This document shows, piece after piece, positions 1 to 9,205 of a stretch of DNA of 64,000 nt. This DNA comes from Oscillospiraceae bacterium. GTDB lineage: Bacteria; Bacillota; Clostridia; Oscillospirales; Acutalibacteraceae. The position numbers and the translations under genes are program-made. The stretch lies in NCBI GenBank assembly GCA_015066225.1, contig SVOT01000002.1, forward strand, positions 62,001-126,000, written 5' to 3'. Below the pieces are notes generated by a model that worked only from the letters and a program-made list of their open reading frames with translations, did no database searches and had not been told where the DNA came from. The stretch's first letter is position 1. Each line of letters starts with the position of its first letter.

Positions 1-1721
1 AGAATGCCTCTTTTTTCTTTTTCCTGTCTTGCGTAGGTAACAACAGCCCTGTCGGGAACATCTGCAAAAACCGTTGCCTCGTCATCCATCATCTTTCGGA
101 TAATGTGTGTGAAAAGCTCTTTAAAGCAAAGGTGACCGTGATTACCGTAGCCCGTGAAAATATCCCAGCCGATGTATGCCACGTTGCCGTTTATCACAGC
201 CCCCGGGAATGTTTTTTCGGGGTTATTCGGGGCGTGGGCGTGTGAGCAGAAATGCTCAAGTGTGCGGTTGAAATAGGGGTTTTGCATATATGCAACAACC
301 TCGCCCTCAGATACGTCGAACTTGTTGAAATCACAGCGCATAATATATTCTGTGTTACCGTTTACCGTTTCAAATTCGGGTATGAAATAGGTGGGGTTGA
401 AGTCGTTTTTACCCTTGTGCTCTGCGCCGAAATCAAGAAGGAATTTTCCGTCTTTTACTATGGATTCACCGGATGCAATAATTTTACCGCCATTTTCGGC
501 ATATTGCTTTATCTTTTCAATTATTTTCTCGTTGCAGATTGAAGCGTCTGGCAAAATAAGAAGCTTGTACTTGGAAAAATCGGCGTTTCCATCAACGAAA
601 TTATAAAGATAATGGTTTTCGAGCAGCATTCTGTTTGCGCCGATATCCGCTTTGGTTTCACGCATACCTGTGGTTGCCTCAACGCATAAAACGGCAATGT
701 CGGCAATGTTAACGGCACCGTTGAGCCACGGTTCTCTTTCTTCAATGCGCGAATATGCCTTGCCAATGAGCTTGTAGGTTGCCTCGTTCAATTCCGAAAG
801 GGGGTGCATCTGGTCGCCGATTGAACAGCCCGCACCGTTTGCCACGCTCAGAGATGTTTCGTAAATCAGCGCATTGGGGTGCTTGTAGCCGCCAAACTCA
901 CCCCAGCTATGGTGGAATTTACCCGTCATACCGAGAAATTCAAAATTGCTTAAAGAGCGGGCGTATGATGCCGACAGGGGAAAATGGTCGTAGCCCCAAC
1001 CGCCTGTGGGCAGGCTTTCAAGCTCAAGATGTGTGTTTGAATTCAGATAAACGTAGTCGCCGGGGCAGACGTGACCCCTGTTTTGAAAAATTGTTGCAGT
1101 ATCGCTGTGCTTTCTGACAGCAGCCTTTGTAGCATTAAGATATTTCTCAAAGGTTATCTGAGAAAATCTCTCAAGGTCATCTGCATTTTCAACATCAAGA
1201 CCGAGGTCTTTCATATCGCTGACGCATTTTTCACAATAGCAGATTTTCGGCGAAACAATATCAAGAAATATTCCGCAAGGGTTGTATTTTAACATAACCT
1301 CTTCAATTTGCCCACAAAGAAAATCAAGGTAGCCCGTGTTGAAGCAAAGCAGGTGGAAATGAACCTCCTTGTCGTACTCCGCTGTTTCTTCTTTTTTTAA
1401 TGATGGGCAGAATCGCCATTCGGGACGCTTGAGATATTCTTTTTCATCAAAGCCTGCAGAAATATAGACAGGGGCGTTAACGTTAATTTCCTTGCAGGCT
1501 TCAAGCTGTGCACCCAACAAGTCAAAATCAAGCTCCGGGTGAATTTCGTTTGCCTCGGTGGGGTGGTATGACCACCCGTGGTGGCATTTTGAAAACACGG
1601 TTATGGAATCAACGTGCCCCGCCTTTAATGCTTCTTGAAACTGTTTTTTGTTAAAGCTTTTACCAACGGGCAAAAGCTCGTTTGTATGAAAATCAAGGTG
1701 AACCTGTCGTTTTCTGAGCAT
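1..1721 (-). CDS. GHL6-type putative glycoside hydrolase (3' end outside window)
   Basis: About 573 codons are visible and the frame is still open at the left edge, so the C-terminus is missing. It begins MLRKRQVHLDFHTNELLPVG and runs through a TIM-barrel-like region (GIFLDIVSPKICYCEKC around residue 145) into a segment resembling the amidotransferase-like beta-galactosidase trimerisation domain (ILPDASICNEKIIEKIKQYA, GGKIIASGE). This order is typical of hypothetical glycosyl hydrolase 6 / GH42-like proteins; the substrate cannot be read. There is no signal peptide, so it is probably cytoplasmic. The start is set by GGAGGC five bases before ATG, and the gene follows the GH38-like gene by 15 bases, implying one operon. 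Family call is fairly sure, specificity unknown. Confidence 0.7.
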   Translation of the reverse strand, partial: MLRKRQVHLDFHTNELLPVGKSFNKKQFQEALKAGHVDSITVFSKCHHGWSYHPTEANEIHPELDFDLLGAQLEACKEINVNAPVYISAGFDEKEYLKRPEWRFCPSLKKEETAEYDKEVHFHLLCFNTGYLDFLCGQIEEVMLKYNPCGIFLDIVSPKICYCEKCVSDMKDLGLDVENADDLERFSQITFEKYLNATKAAVRKHSDTATIFQNRGHVCPGDYVYLNSNTHLELESLPTGGWGYDHFPLSASYARSLSNFEFLGMTGKFHHSWGEFGGYKHPNALIYETSLSVANGAGCSIGDQMHPLSELNEATYKLIGKAYSRIEEREPWLNGAVNIADIAVLCVEATTGMRETKADIGANRMLLENHYLYNFVDGNADFSKYKLLILPDASICNEKIIEKIKQYAENGGKIIASGESIVKDGKFLLDFGAEHKGKNDFNPTYFIPEFETVNGNTEYIMRCDFNKFDVSEGEVVAYMQNPYFNRTLEHFCSHAHAPNNPEKTFPGAVINGNVAYIGWDIFTGYGNHGHLCFKELFTHIIRKMMDDEATVFADVPDRAVVTYARQEKEKRGI

Positions 1722-1736
1722 AATAGCCTCCAAAGA

Positions 1737-4181
1737 TTAATTGAAACGGATTTTTACTGTTTTGATTTCCCAAGGGCGGAAAGTGAGAGAATTATCTTTA
1801 ATATCCCCGATGTCATTGGCCAATAAATCTGTTTCGGTGACAATTTTGCCATAGGGTGATGTAAATTTTGCCACAGAAGAATTGTCGGAATAATTGCAGA
1901 AGCGTGCCAAGAGATAATCCTTTTCGGGATAAAGTGTGGTGAGAACGATTTCTTCGTTATCCGTCTCCAGCTTGAAGGGCTCGAACTCAGTAAGGGCACC
2001 GTTGCCTTGGGGAATAAATTCAGCCACAGGTGGCAGAGCGTAGGAGAGAGCGTTTTTGTGAACAAGCACATTACTCATTTTTCCGTCGAATGGGAAAATA
2101 GCAAATTCATTTTCAAAAGTGCCGTCTAAAATACGGGTACCGCACATATATTCGTTGGAATATATAAGGGGAATCCGCAGGTTGTTACCGCTGAGCGCAC
2201 ATCCCATACAGCCCTTGTTGAAAATTGCAAGACCTTTTTCGTCGTCTTTTATGCTGAGCCAGTAAATACCGTGGTAGTATGTTGTAGCGTTGAAGGCTTC
2301 CTCGGGTGATACTTCGGTATCAATAAGAATATCGTCATCGGGATACCAATATTTCTCGGTTTTTCTCAGAGCACCATTCCATTCAGAAATTGCATACGGT
2401 AAATCACGGAACATTTTGCGGTCTTTTTTAACATTCACATTAAGGTTAAGGCAAAGCTTGTCCTCGTGATGGTGGCCGTTAAGTGTAAGGGGCACGGGTC
2501 TGCCCTGTGTAACGTCTGTTCTGCCTATAAGGTCATTTTTAACCGTGAATTTTGTTTTGCAGTCAATTCTTTTGAATTTACCCGAGAAGTTCATTGACAG
2601 CTCAAATTCAACTCCACCGATATCGCCTTTGTAAATTGCCTCTGCAGCGAAATCCGAAACGGTAACTGTCCAGTTTCCGTCCGAAACAGAATCTTTGCCG
2701 TTTACGTTGCCGGTGAAAAGCCCTTCACAACCGTTTTCTACAATAAATTTGTCGTTAGCGGTATCTTTAATGAATTCGATTCCGTTGGAAGCGAATTTTA
2801 TTTTGTAGCATGGTGTAGTCAGCTCGTTTGTATCCTTGTTGAAGCTGTAAAGAGCAGACTTTTTGCTTTCTTCCTTTTCAAGTTTTAATTGCTTAAAGCC
2901 GAATGCGGGAAGCCCAACGTGAACAGAAAGCAGCTTTTTGCCGTTCTTTTCAATAATTTCACATTCTGCGGGGGTGTCACCGTCAAAAGCCGTGAAGCTT
3001 TCTTCAACGGGAATTGTGAGCCATTGGTCAACGTCAAATGAATGGTGGTTTATGACAAGCACCGTGGGTGCATCTTCTTTTGCGAATTTCTTTGCAATAA
3101 AGCTCAAAGAGTTGTTTTTGACTTCTGCAGAGTTTTTCAATGATTCGGGAATAAATCTGCGTGAAAGGTCAAGAAGTCCGCAAATTGTAACGTCGTGGTG
3201 CTCTGCTGCAAGAATATATTTCCAGGCTTCAATGCTTTTTTCTTCGTTGGAGTCATCCCCCAAAAGTCGTGAAAATGCGTTGAGCTTTTCTGCAATAACG
3301 GCATTTACCTCGCCTTTACGGCAACCGTTGAAAATTTCGTTACCGCAATAGCCCCACGGCATCTGCACATGGAAATCGTTGTCGCAGGTTTTGTATTCAT
3401 CAACGGGCTCGCCGTAAATTTTCGGAATATCCTCAAGAAGAACGTATTCATAGTTATCCTTCTTTTGGGTATAGGCGATTACCTCCTCAATGGGCTGTGT
3501 AAGGTCATCGTACCGTGAAGCCAACAGAGGGGAATATTTTTCATACATTTTTTCAAAATCCTCAAGAGAATACAGCTCAGAATCCACGGGCCAGCGTGAA
3601 AGAATCCAGTTATCCACCGTGGTGCAGTTGTAGCCCCTGCCCTGTGTGTGGTATGTTGGCACAGAGGGGATTTCAGTTCCGTCCTTACCAATCCATTTGC
3701 CCCAAGCGCTGTCATAGGTTTTGGGGTAGCCGTAGCCCATAACGTGTGAGCGCAGAATTGCCCCCTTGTAGCCGCAAAGTGAAATAAGCTGAGGGGTCTG
3801 ATTGTGCAGAGCAAACTCAGAAATTGCATATACGTCGGGTGTTGTGTTGAAATAGTCGAGGTTTGTTCTCACAGCGTAAAGGAGCTGACGGGCGTTGGAT
3901 TCATCATTTATTGTCAATGCAAGGGGCTGGCCATAGGTTGTGGCACCAAGACCCACTCTGCCCGGGTATTTCTCAAGCAGCTTGCCGATTAAGGCAACAA
4001 CCTCGTAATCGCACCTTGAAAATTCGTCAAAGGTAAAGGATTCGTAGTCAAGACCGATGCGTAACGTGGGATATTTTTCGAGCCAGTCAAACATTTTTAA
4101 AAGACGGGGCTTTACTTCATCCTTCCACAGAACGTATCCGCCGTGGTCATATGTTAAAATATAGAGTTTTTTATCGCTCAT
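1737..4181 (-). CDS. GH38-like alpha-mannosidase family protein
   Basis: The 814-residue protein has an N-terminal deacetylase-like barrel beginning MSDKKLYILTYDHGGYVLW, a stretch like the GH38 substrate-site region (SEFALHNQTPQLISLCGYKG), a middle-domain motif AAEHHDVTICGLLD, and a long beta-sandwich C-terminus, as in GH38 mannosidases. The usual HxD near the N-terminus appears as DHGGY, and the normal catalytic Asp position seems to read SEF, so activity or substrate may differ from classical alpha-mannosidases. The start at 4181 is chosen over a Met 10 codons upstream because AAAGGAA lies just before it. It is first in an operon with the GHL6-type gene and has no signal peptide, which suggests cytoplasmic processing of imported oligosaccharides. 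Confidence 0.75.
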   Translation of the reverse strand: MSDKKLYILTYDHGGYVLWKDEVKPRLLKMFDWLEKYPTLRIGLDYESFTFDEFSRCDYEVVALIGKLLEKYPGRVGLGATTYGQPLALTINDESNARQLLYAVRTNLDYFNTTPDVYAISEFALHNQTPQLISLCGYKGAILRSHVMGYGYPKTYDSAWGKWIGKDGTEIPSVPTYHTQGRGYNCTTVDNWILSRWPVDSELYSLEDFEKMYEKYSPLLASRYDDLTQPIEEVIAYTQKKDNYEYVLLEDIPKIYGEPVDEYKTCDNDFHVQMPWGYCGNEIFNGCRKGEVNAVIAEKLNAFSRLLGDDSNEEKSIEAWKYILAAEHHDVTICGLLDLSRRFIPESLKNSAEVKNNSLSFIAKKFAKEDAPTVLVINHHSFDVDQWLTIPVEESFTAFDGDTPAECEIIEKNGKKLLSVHVGLPAFGFKQLKLEKEESKKSALYSFNKDTNELTTPCYKIKFASNGIEFIKDTANDKFIVENGCEGLFTGNVNGKDSVSDGNWTVTVSDFAAEAIYKGDIGGVEFELSMNFSGKFKRIDCKTKFTVKNDLIGRTDVTQGRPVPLTLNGHHHEDKLCLNLNVNVKKDRKMFRDLPYAISEWNGALRKTEKYWYPDDDILIDTEVSPEEAFNATTYYHGIYWLSIKDDEKGLAIFNKGCMGCALSGNNLRIPLIYSNEYMCGTRILDGTFENEFAIFPFDGKMSNVLVHKNALSYALPPVAEFIPQGNGALTEFEPFKLETDNEEIVLTTLYPEKDYLLARFCNYSDNSSVAKFTSPYGKIVTETDLLANDIGDIKDNSLTFRPWEIKTVKIRFN

Positions 4182-4213
4182 AAATATATTCCTTTCAGCC
4201 GGAAGATACATTG

Positions 4214-4243
4214 ATTATACAATCATACAAAGCCATTATTCAA
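4214..4243 (-). promoter_or_regulatory. Predicted sigma-A promoter for the GH38/GHL6 operon
   Basis: On the minus strand TTGAAT is followed after 18 bases by TATAAT, about 33 bases before the GH38-like start codon. Confidence 0.55.
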
Positions 4244-4296
4244 TCACGAAAATGCATAAAAATATATCTATTAATTTGTACCAAATGCAGTCTTTG

Positions 4297-4325
4297 TTGC
4301 GGCAAGTTACTTTTTGTGTTATTAT
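4297..4325 (+). promoter_or_regulatory. Possible promoter for the PHP-domain gene
   Basis: TTGCGG and TATTAT are separated by 17 bases; the -10 lies about 19 bases before the chosen ATG, which leaves only a short leader. It diverges from the promoter of the glycosidase operon. Confidence 0.35.
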
Positions 4326-4343
4326 TTTGGGGGAGATGATGTT

Positions 4344-5129
4344 ATGAGATTTGTTGCAGACCACGATTTTCACATTCATTCAACAATTTCGCCCTGTTGC
4401 CACGACGAAAATCAAACCCCCGAAGCTATATTGAATTATGCTAAGGAAAATAATCTTTCTAAAATTTGTCTTACAAACCATTTGTGGGATGAAAACGTCA
4501 GGAGTGAGGCACAGTGGCACGAGGGTCAGCGCTTTGGATGCGTTTCTTCTGCTCTTCCGTTGCCGCAGGATTCGCAAGTAAGATTTTTATTTGGCGCCGA
4601 GGCGGATATGGACTATAACTTTGTGGTGGGTGTCAGCAAGGAAAGGTACGATGCTTTCGATTTTGTTGTTATACCCACAACCCATATGCACCTTGCAGGG
4701 AACACCGTGCGAACAAAAATAACAACCCCCGAGGAAGCGGCAGAAATCTGGCAACAGCGGTTCAGAGAGCTTTTAAAAAAATCGCTTCCGTGGCACAAAA
4801 CAGGCATAGCGCACCTGACCTGTGGCCATATTTTCAAAGGCAGAACAGCTGAGGTAATCTCTCTTATTGAAAACGAAAGCTTATATAACCTTTTTTCGGA
4901 TTGCGCCCAAAAGGGTGTGGGGATTGAGCTGAATATGAAATCTCTTTTTTCATCCGAAGAAGAAAAGAATATTCTTCTCAGACCCTATTACATAGCCAAA
5001 GACTGCGGCTGCAAATTCTATCTTGGCAGCGACGCCCACAAAAGGGAAGCGCTCATTGGCGCAAAAGAAAATTTTGAAAGAATAATTACGCTTCTTGATT
5101 TAGAGGAAAGCGATAAATTTATTTTGTAA
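4344..5129 (+). CDS. PHP-domain metal-dependent phosphoesterase (HisK-like)
   Basis: This 261-residue protein carries the metal-ligand motifs of the PHP superfamily: DFHIHS near the N-terminus, LTNHLWD, THMHLAG in the middle and GSDAHKRE near the end. PHP proteins hydrolyse phosphoesters using two or three metal ions. The size fits the histidinol-phosphatase-like branch, but no histidine genes are nearby, so histidinol phosphate is not supported as substrate. The start is the ATG eight bases after GGGGGAG; an upstream in-frame Met lacks a ribosome binding site. It is divergent from the glycosidase operon and followed by an epimerase, so a sugar phosphate substrate is a reasonable guess. Confidence 0.75.
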   Translation: MRFVADHDFHIHSTISPCCHDENQTPEAILNYAKENNLSKICLTNHLWDENVRSEAQWHEGQRFGCVSSALPLPQDSQVRFLFGAEADMDYNFVVGVSKERYDAFDFVVIPTTHMHLAGNTVRTKITTPEEAAEIWQQRFRELLKKSLPWHKTGIAHLTCGHIFKGRTAEVISLIENESLYNLFSDCAQKGVGIELNMKSLFSSEEEKNILLRPYYIAKDCGCKFYLGSDAHKREALIGAKENFERIITLLDLEESDKFIL

Positions 5130-5190
5130 TCTTTGCTTTTATAATATTTTTATGGTAACCTAAAAACATACAAAAAAAGGGGTGGATTAT

Positions 5191-6015
5191 ATGAAACTAG
5201 GTATAATAAACGGATGGGAAGAAGGCAACATCAAGTATGTGAGCAAAAAAGGGCTTGAAGCCGTTGAGTTTTGCGTTAATCACAACTACGATTCTGAGGA
5301 ATTTCTTGCAAAAGCATCCGATATAAAAGGCTATTGTGAAAAATACAACATAGCTGTTGGCTCAATGGGCAGATGGGGAATGACAAGAATTGACGAAAAC
5401 GGCGAGATTATTCCCGAAGCCTTGCAGGCGGATAAAAATATTATTGATGCCGCATCGGTTATCGGTTGCCCCGTTTTCAACTGCGGCGTAAACTACACCG
5501 AAAGTAAAAGCTTTTATGAAAACTGCGAAATTGCAATCGGTTATCTTGGTCAGCTTATCTCCTATGCCGAAAACAAAAATGTTAAAATAGCGGTGTATAA
5601 CTGTGCGTGGGAAAACTTTGTTGTTGAGCCCAAAGCGTGGTATCCCGTGCTTTCTGCGCTCCCCACTCTCGGCATTAAATACGACCCTTCACATTGCCTC
5701 AGCAGAAACGGCAACTATCTTGCCGAAATCAGAGATTGGGGTGAAAGATTCTATCACTTCCACCTCAAGGGCGCGGTTTATATAGACGGCGAGCACTACG
5801 ACGACGCACCCGCAGGTCTTGATATGATAGATTGGAAATCAGTTATGGATTTGCTCTATACAAAAGATTATGATGCTATGCTCTCAATCGAGCCCCATTC
5901 CCATTATTGGCAGGGCAAAAGGGGTCAGTGGGCTATCGACTACACAATAAACTATTTCAGACCGATGATTATGCCCGAGGATTACGAGTACGAAGATAAT
6001 CCCTATATGCCGTGA
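5191..6015 (+). CDS. Sugar phosphate isomerase/epimerase family TIM barrel
   Basis: A 274-residue AP-endonuclease-2-like (xylose isomerase-like) barrel starting MKLGIINGWEEGNIKYV. Supporting residues are the metal-ligand-like YDPSHCL, the FYHFHLKGA strand and MLSIEPHSHYW near the end, in the order seen for members of this family that act on keto sugars or inositol derivatives. The AAAGGGGTGGA site fixes the ATG at 5191 rather than the upstream GTG. It sits 61 bases after the PHP gene and ends just before a strong terminator. The substrate is unknown. Confidence 0.75.
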   Translation: MKLGIINGWEEGNIKYVSKKGLEAVEFCVNHNYDSEEFLAKASDIKGYCEKYNIAVGSMGRWGMTRIDENGEIIPEALQADKNIIDAASVIGCPVFNCGVNYTESKSFYENCEIAIGYLGQLISYAENKNVKIAVYNCAWENFVVEPKAWYPVLSALPTLGIKYDPSHCLSRNGNYLAEIRDWGERFYHFHLKGAVYIDGEHYDDAPAGLDMIDWKSVMDLLYTKDYDAMLSIEPHSHYWQGKRGQWAIDYTINYFRPMIMPEDYEYEDNPYMP

Positions 6016-6024
6016 ATATATACG

Positions 6025-6067
6025 AAAACCCCCGCAATTCTTTGTTTCAGGAGTTGCGGGGGGTTTG
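6025..6067. terminator. Bidirectional rho-independent terminator
   Basis: AACCCCCGCAA pairs with TTGCGGGGGG around a short loop, with A and T runs on either side. It separates the epimerase from the convergent ATPase and marks the left edge of the AT-rich island. Confidence 0.85.
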
Positions 6068-6087
6068 AATAAAGGATTTAATGCGAG

Positions 6088-7626
6088 TTATTTGCTTTCT
6101 AAAAGTTCAATCTGCTCAAACAATTTGTTTGTAGAACTAGGCTGTAAAGCCCAGCGGTACGCAGGATGAATTTCATAAGAATATCCGAAATCAGCAAAGT
6201 TGTTATATATGTATTGATTTTCATCGTAATATACGCGAAGAATTTCGTTTCCGACAGTTTTTCGTGCAGTTATGAAATTTATTTTGTAAAGAAATGCTGC
6301 TAGATTTTGAGGATCAACCTGTTTACCGTCTTTGAAAGAAAAGTTACTCATAGACAGGACATTTTCAAGTTTTTTTATCAATTGTTCTCTGGTGAAAAGA
6401 CATGGAGTTTGTGTACTCAATTCTTTCTGTGAGGGTTTCATTTTTAGCAGCAATTCTTGGATTTTAGGTAGTTCAGATTTGTATTCCGTGCTTGTATCAG
6501 TTAAACGATCATTAGAATAGTTTATAAAAACACTTTCCAAATCACTTGTTAAAATTTTATTGTGATTGTTAGAGTAAGCTTTTCTCGCTGCAAGTGTACA
6601 AAGTTTTACTAAATCTCGTGGTCTTTTTCGTATAAGCGACATTATAACCCTATACATTGGAGCATTTTTCCAATGTCCGTTTCCTTGGAAACGTTTTTCA
6701 AAAACGCTGTCAAGATAATTACAAATATCTTTTTGTTGTTGAGAAAGAAGATATTCTTCATCAACAGAACGACCATAAAAAGTTTCTATTCTTTTAATGA
6801 GCATTACGAGAATTTCATGGTTTGTCCAGCTTTGCCAAATTACGCTACCATCAATTTTATCTGTTGTCTCATCAGAGGTTCTTACAGCATAATAAACATC
6901 GCTTCTAAGAGCAATTCGGAATTTTAAGTTTTCCATGTTTCGGCTTAAGTCCCTGACGGCGTTTAACATCGCAGAGAGATTTTTGATGTCATTTTTGGTG
7001 TTTTCCCAACCTCTGTCTAAATCGTCCAAGTAAATAACAATTTGCTTTTCTTTAAAAATTGCGTTTTTCAATAATGTGGTAAAGTCTGAACAAGGAAGGG
7101 CGATGTGTTCTTTTTGCAGTTCGTGTATTTTTTTACCTAAAAGACTGCTGACAACATCGCTACAACGATTGATCCAGTCAACAAACATAGCATTTTCTTT
7201 TTTTATTGTAAGTTGTTCGTTGAGCGATTGTATCAATTTATTGAAAATGATAGAAGATAGACCATCTTTCCATATTTCTATTTTTTCCAAAAAATTCGAA
7301 GAAGAAATATCAAGCTTATAAATATCATTGGGCTGAACAATAATGGGTATCCTATTTTCTTCTTCATCCTCGGCGGAAAGAACTTTTAATAATGCGGATT
7401 TACCAACACCTTTGTGACCGACAAGTATCAGCAAAGATATAGGACTTTTCATACTATTGTAAATATTTGTTTTTAAATAGTATGATTTTAGTCGCTCAAT
7501 TGTTTCATCTTCTGCTGCTTCGTGACCAAAAATTGCTCGAATTGTTTCTTCGTTAAAAACAATTTTAGGCTCGGCTTCGTTCATTCCTAGTTTTTTTAAC
7601 TGTTCTTCACTAAACTCAATTTTCAT
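6088..7626 (-). CDS. P-loop ATPase, Sll1717/KAP-like
   Basis: A 512-residue NTPase. Walker A is GHKGVGKSAL near residue 90 and Walker B is IVIYLDDLDRGW near residue 205; the combination LDDLDRGW followed by LSAMLNAVRDLSR and later KRPRDLVKLC is typical of the P-loop ATPases named after Sll1717, and broadly of STAND/KAP-like signalling ATPases. No transmembrane segment is seen. The start is taken at ATG 7626, with GGAGG 13 bases upstream; the frame stays open for 21 more codons but without a better site. It is AT-rich and alone on the minus strand next to an AbiF-type gene, so a defence role is plausible but unproven. Confidence 0.6.
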   Translation of the reverse strand: MKIEFSEEQLKKLGMNEAEPKIVFNEETIRAIFGHEAAEDETIERLKSYYLKTNIYNSMKSPISLLILVGHKGVGKSALLKVLSAEDEEENRIPIIVQPNDIYKLDISSSNFLEKIEIWKDGLSSIIFNKLIQSLNEQLTIKKENAMFVDWINRCSDVVSSLLGKKIHELQKEHIALPCSDFTTLLKNAIFKEKQIVIYLDDLDRGWENTKNDIKNLSAMLNAVRDLSRNMENLKFRIALRSDVYYAVRTSDETTDKIDGSVIWQSWTNHEILVMLIKRIETFYGRSVDEEYLLSQQQKDICNYLDSVFEKRFQGNGHWKNAPMYRVIMSLIRKRPRDLVKLCTLAARKAYSNNHNKILTSDLESVFINYSNDRLTDTSTEYKSELPKIQELLLKMKPSQKELSTQTPCLFTREQLIKKLENVLSMSNFSFKDGKQVDPQNLAAFLYKINFITARKTVGNEILRVYYDENQYIYNNFADFGYSYEIHPAYRWALQPSSTNKLFEQIELLESK

Positions 7627-8050
7627 ATAACTAAATTTACCTCCAAAAACAAAACTTTTTTGTTCATCTATATATGACAAAAAAACCATAATGCTACAAA
7701 ATTTTTACATTTTCGACTTTTTAGACAAAAAAATACGACTGTTTTTGTTAAATATGTTCAAAAACGAGTTCGGTTATAACAAAGAAAGAAGATAATATTT
7801 ATTATATTTTGTACCATCATGCCCGAAGTTAAAACGAAAATTTGCGATTTTTCATTGTGGTTTATGTGCTTTTCTATGTGAGAGATGGGATGTGGGGAAG
7901 TTAGATATAAAGCCATATTTGTGCAAATTATGCATACAAAAACGATAAAACAGTAGCCTCACTTAATATATAAAAATTGTAAAATTTGTTGAAGGAAGTC
8001 GATTTTTGTGATATTATTGCTTTAGGTTGTATCTTAGGGAGGGTAATTTA
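7627..8050. other. Divergent intergenic region between ATPase and AbiF genes
   Basis: No convincing gene is seen. The region is very AT-rich. At 7669-7684 it contains the 16-base string TATATATGACAAAAAA, which recurs upstream of the SIR2 gene at 21576-21591, and it ends with the candidate AbiF promoter. Confidence 0.5.
7989..8017 (+). promoter_or_regulatory. Predicted promoter for the AbiF-type gene
   Basis: TTGAAG and TATTAT are 17 bases apart, with the -10 ending 33 bases before the TTG start codon. Confidence 0.4.
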
Positions 8051-9016
8051 TTGAAACCAAAAACCATAAACTCTTTAATGGCTTATCTCAGGAAAAATAA
8101 GGGTATTGCAATTAACGGAAGTATTCAGAAGAAAAAGTTAAGATATATGGGTTATTTTCATGGGTATAAAGGCTATCGTTATTGCGGTTCACCTAGCGAT
8201 AAATTACCTTTTAAAGATTTTAATGAAATTCAAGCTGTATACGACTTTGATATGGCTTTAAAAGCCATTATGTATCCTCAAATAATGTTTTTAGAAACAA
8301 CTCTCAAAAATTACGCTTTAGAATGTACTATTGATTATTGTAAAAATGAAAATTTTGCACATGTTTTTACAAACTGTTTAACAGAATATAAAGCACATCC
8401 AATTGGCTCAGGTAAATACAATGATGCGATGACAAAACGATTAAAATTTCGTGAACACGTATATAATACTATATCAAGAAATAACAAAAGATCGTTAGTT
8501 GCCCATTACTATAATAAAGATAAGCCTGTCCCAATTTGGTCAATATTTGAAATGATAAGTTTTGGAGAATTTGGTTCATTTTTGGAGTGTTTAAATCAGG
8601 AGATACGGACAGATTTATCAAAAGCTATAGGGATAAAAATAAGCGATGATTCAAATGGCAAAATGCCAGTAATAATTGTTTTTTCGTTAATAGACTTGCG
8701 AAACGCAATAGCACATAATGCTACTATATTTGATACTAGATTTAAATCATCAAAAATAAGTAACAGAATATCTGCCTATATTGAGAAAGAAGCACATATA
8801 AAAAATATTACATTTGATTCAATTGTAGATTATATTATCCTCATATCTTTTTTATTGAAAATTCTTAAATGTAACAAAAAGGATATAATGGGTTTTATAG
8901 CTGACTTTGAGAAAGCTTGCGAAAATCTATACAAAAAGGTTCCTGCGAACATTTATATGAAAATTGTATATTCTGATACTAGGAATAAGTTGTTGCTATT
9001 AAAGAGATATATTTAA
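8051..9016 (+). CDS. abiF: AbiF-type abortive infection protein (Abi_2 family, HEPN)
   Basis: The 321-residue protein shows conserved Abi_2/AbiF blocks: YFHGYKGYRY near residue 35, FNEIQAVYDFDMALKAIMYP followed by LETTLKN near 60-90, IWSIFEMISFGEFG near 165, and a HEPN R-x4-H motif (RNAIAH, about 217-222) followed by NATIFDTRF. HEPN proteins with this motif are typically RNases. AbiF proteins stop phage by growth arrest, and related genes have been reported to sit beside a conserved small RNA acting as antitoxin and to be relatives of Cas13. A TTG start is chosen because AGGGAGGG lies seven bases before it. A terminator-ended RNA candidate begins about 75 bases after the stop codon. Confidence 0.8.
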   Translation: MKPKTINSLMAYLRKNKGIAINGSIQKKKLRYMGYFHGYKGYRYCGSPSDKLPFKDFNEIQAVYDFDMALKAIMYPQIMFLETTLKNYALECTIDYCKNENFAHVFTNCLTEYKAHPIGSGKYNDAMTKRLKFREHVYNTISRNNKRSLVAHYYNKDKPVPIWSIFEMISFGEFGSFLECLNQEIRTDLSKAIGIKISDDSNGKMPVIIVFSLIDLRNAIAHNATIFDTRFKSSKISNRISAYIEKEAHIKNITFDSIVDYIILISFLLKILKCNKKDIMGFIADFEKACENLYKKVPANIYMKIVYSDTRNKLLLLKRYI

Positions 9017-9053
9017 AAACATTCTAAAATTATTTAAAAACTTTCTAAAAAGG

Positions 9054-9091
9054 TTGAATATTTTTGAAATGTGTGGTAATATTATTATAGA
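9054..9091 (+). promoter_or_regulatory. Overlapping promoter options for the small RNA
   Basis: Two arrangements fit: TTGAAT-17-TAATAT (9054-9082) and TTGAAA-16-TATAGA (9064-9091). Either would start a transcript near 9090-9098 that does not encode the upstream protein. Confidence 0.5.
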
Positions 9092-9150
9092 AAAGCGGCG
9101 GATGTCTGCGGACTAAGCCTAAGGGAGTCAGATGCGTCTGGCTCTCTTTT
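9091..9150 (+). ncRNA. Candidate AbiF-associated small RNA (possible RNA antitoxin)
   Basis: About 60 bases, clearly richer in GC than the surrounding island, lie between a promoter and a strong intrinsic terminator. The 3' hairpin pairs GAGTCAGA with TCTGGCTC around a TGCG loop and is followed by CTTTT. The 5' part holds a small GTC-TGCG-GAC hairpin inside a GGC/GCC pair. No open reading frame of useful length is present. Position directly after an AbiF gene, on the same strand, matches the reported pairing of AbiF with a conserved non-coding RNA. The RNA family itself was not tested here. Confidence 0.6.
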
Positions 9151-9162
9151 AACTTTTCATTG

Positions 9163-9205
9163 AATAACCCGTAACATTCTTAACGAGTGTTACGGGTTAT
9201 TTTTC
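9163..9205. terminator. Bidirectional terminator between small RNA and XRE gene
   Basis: AATAACCCGTAACA pairs with TGTTACGGGTTATT and is followed by TTTTC on the plus strand. The right arm overlaps the stop codon of the convergent regulator gene. Confidence 0.8.
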
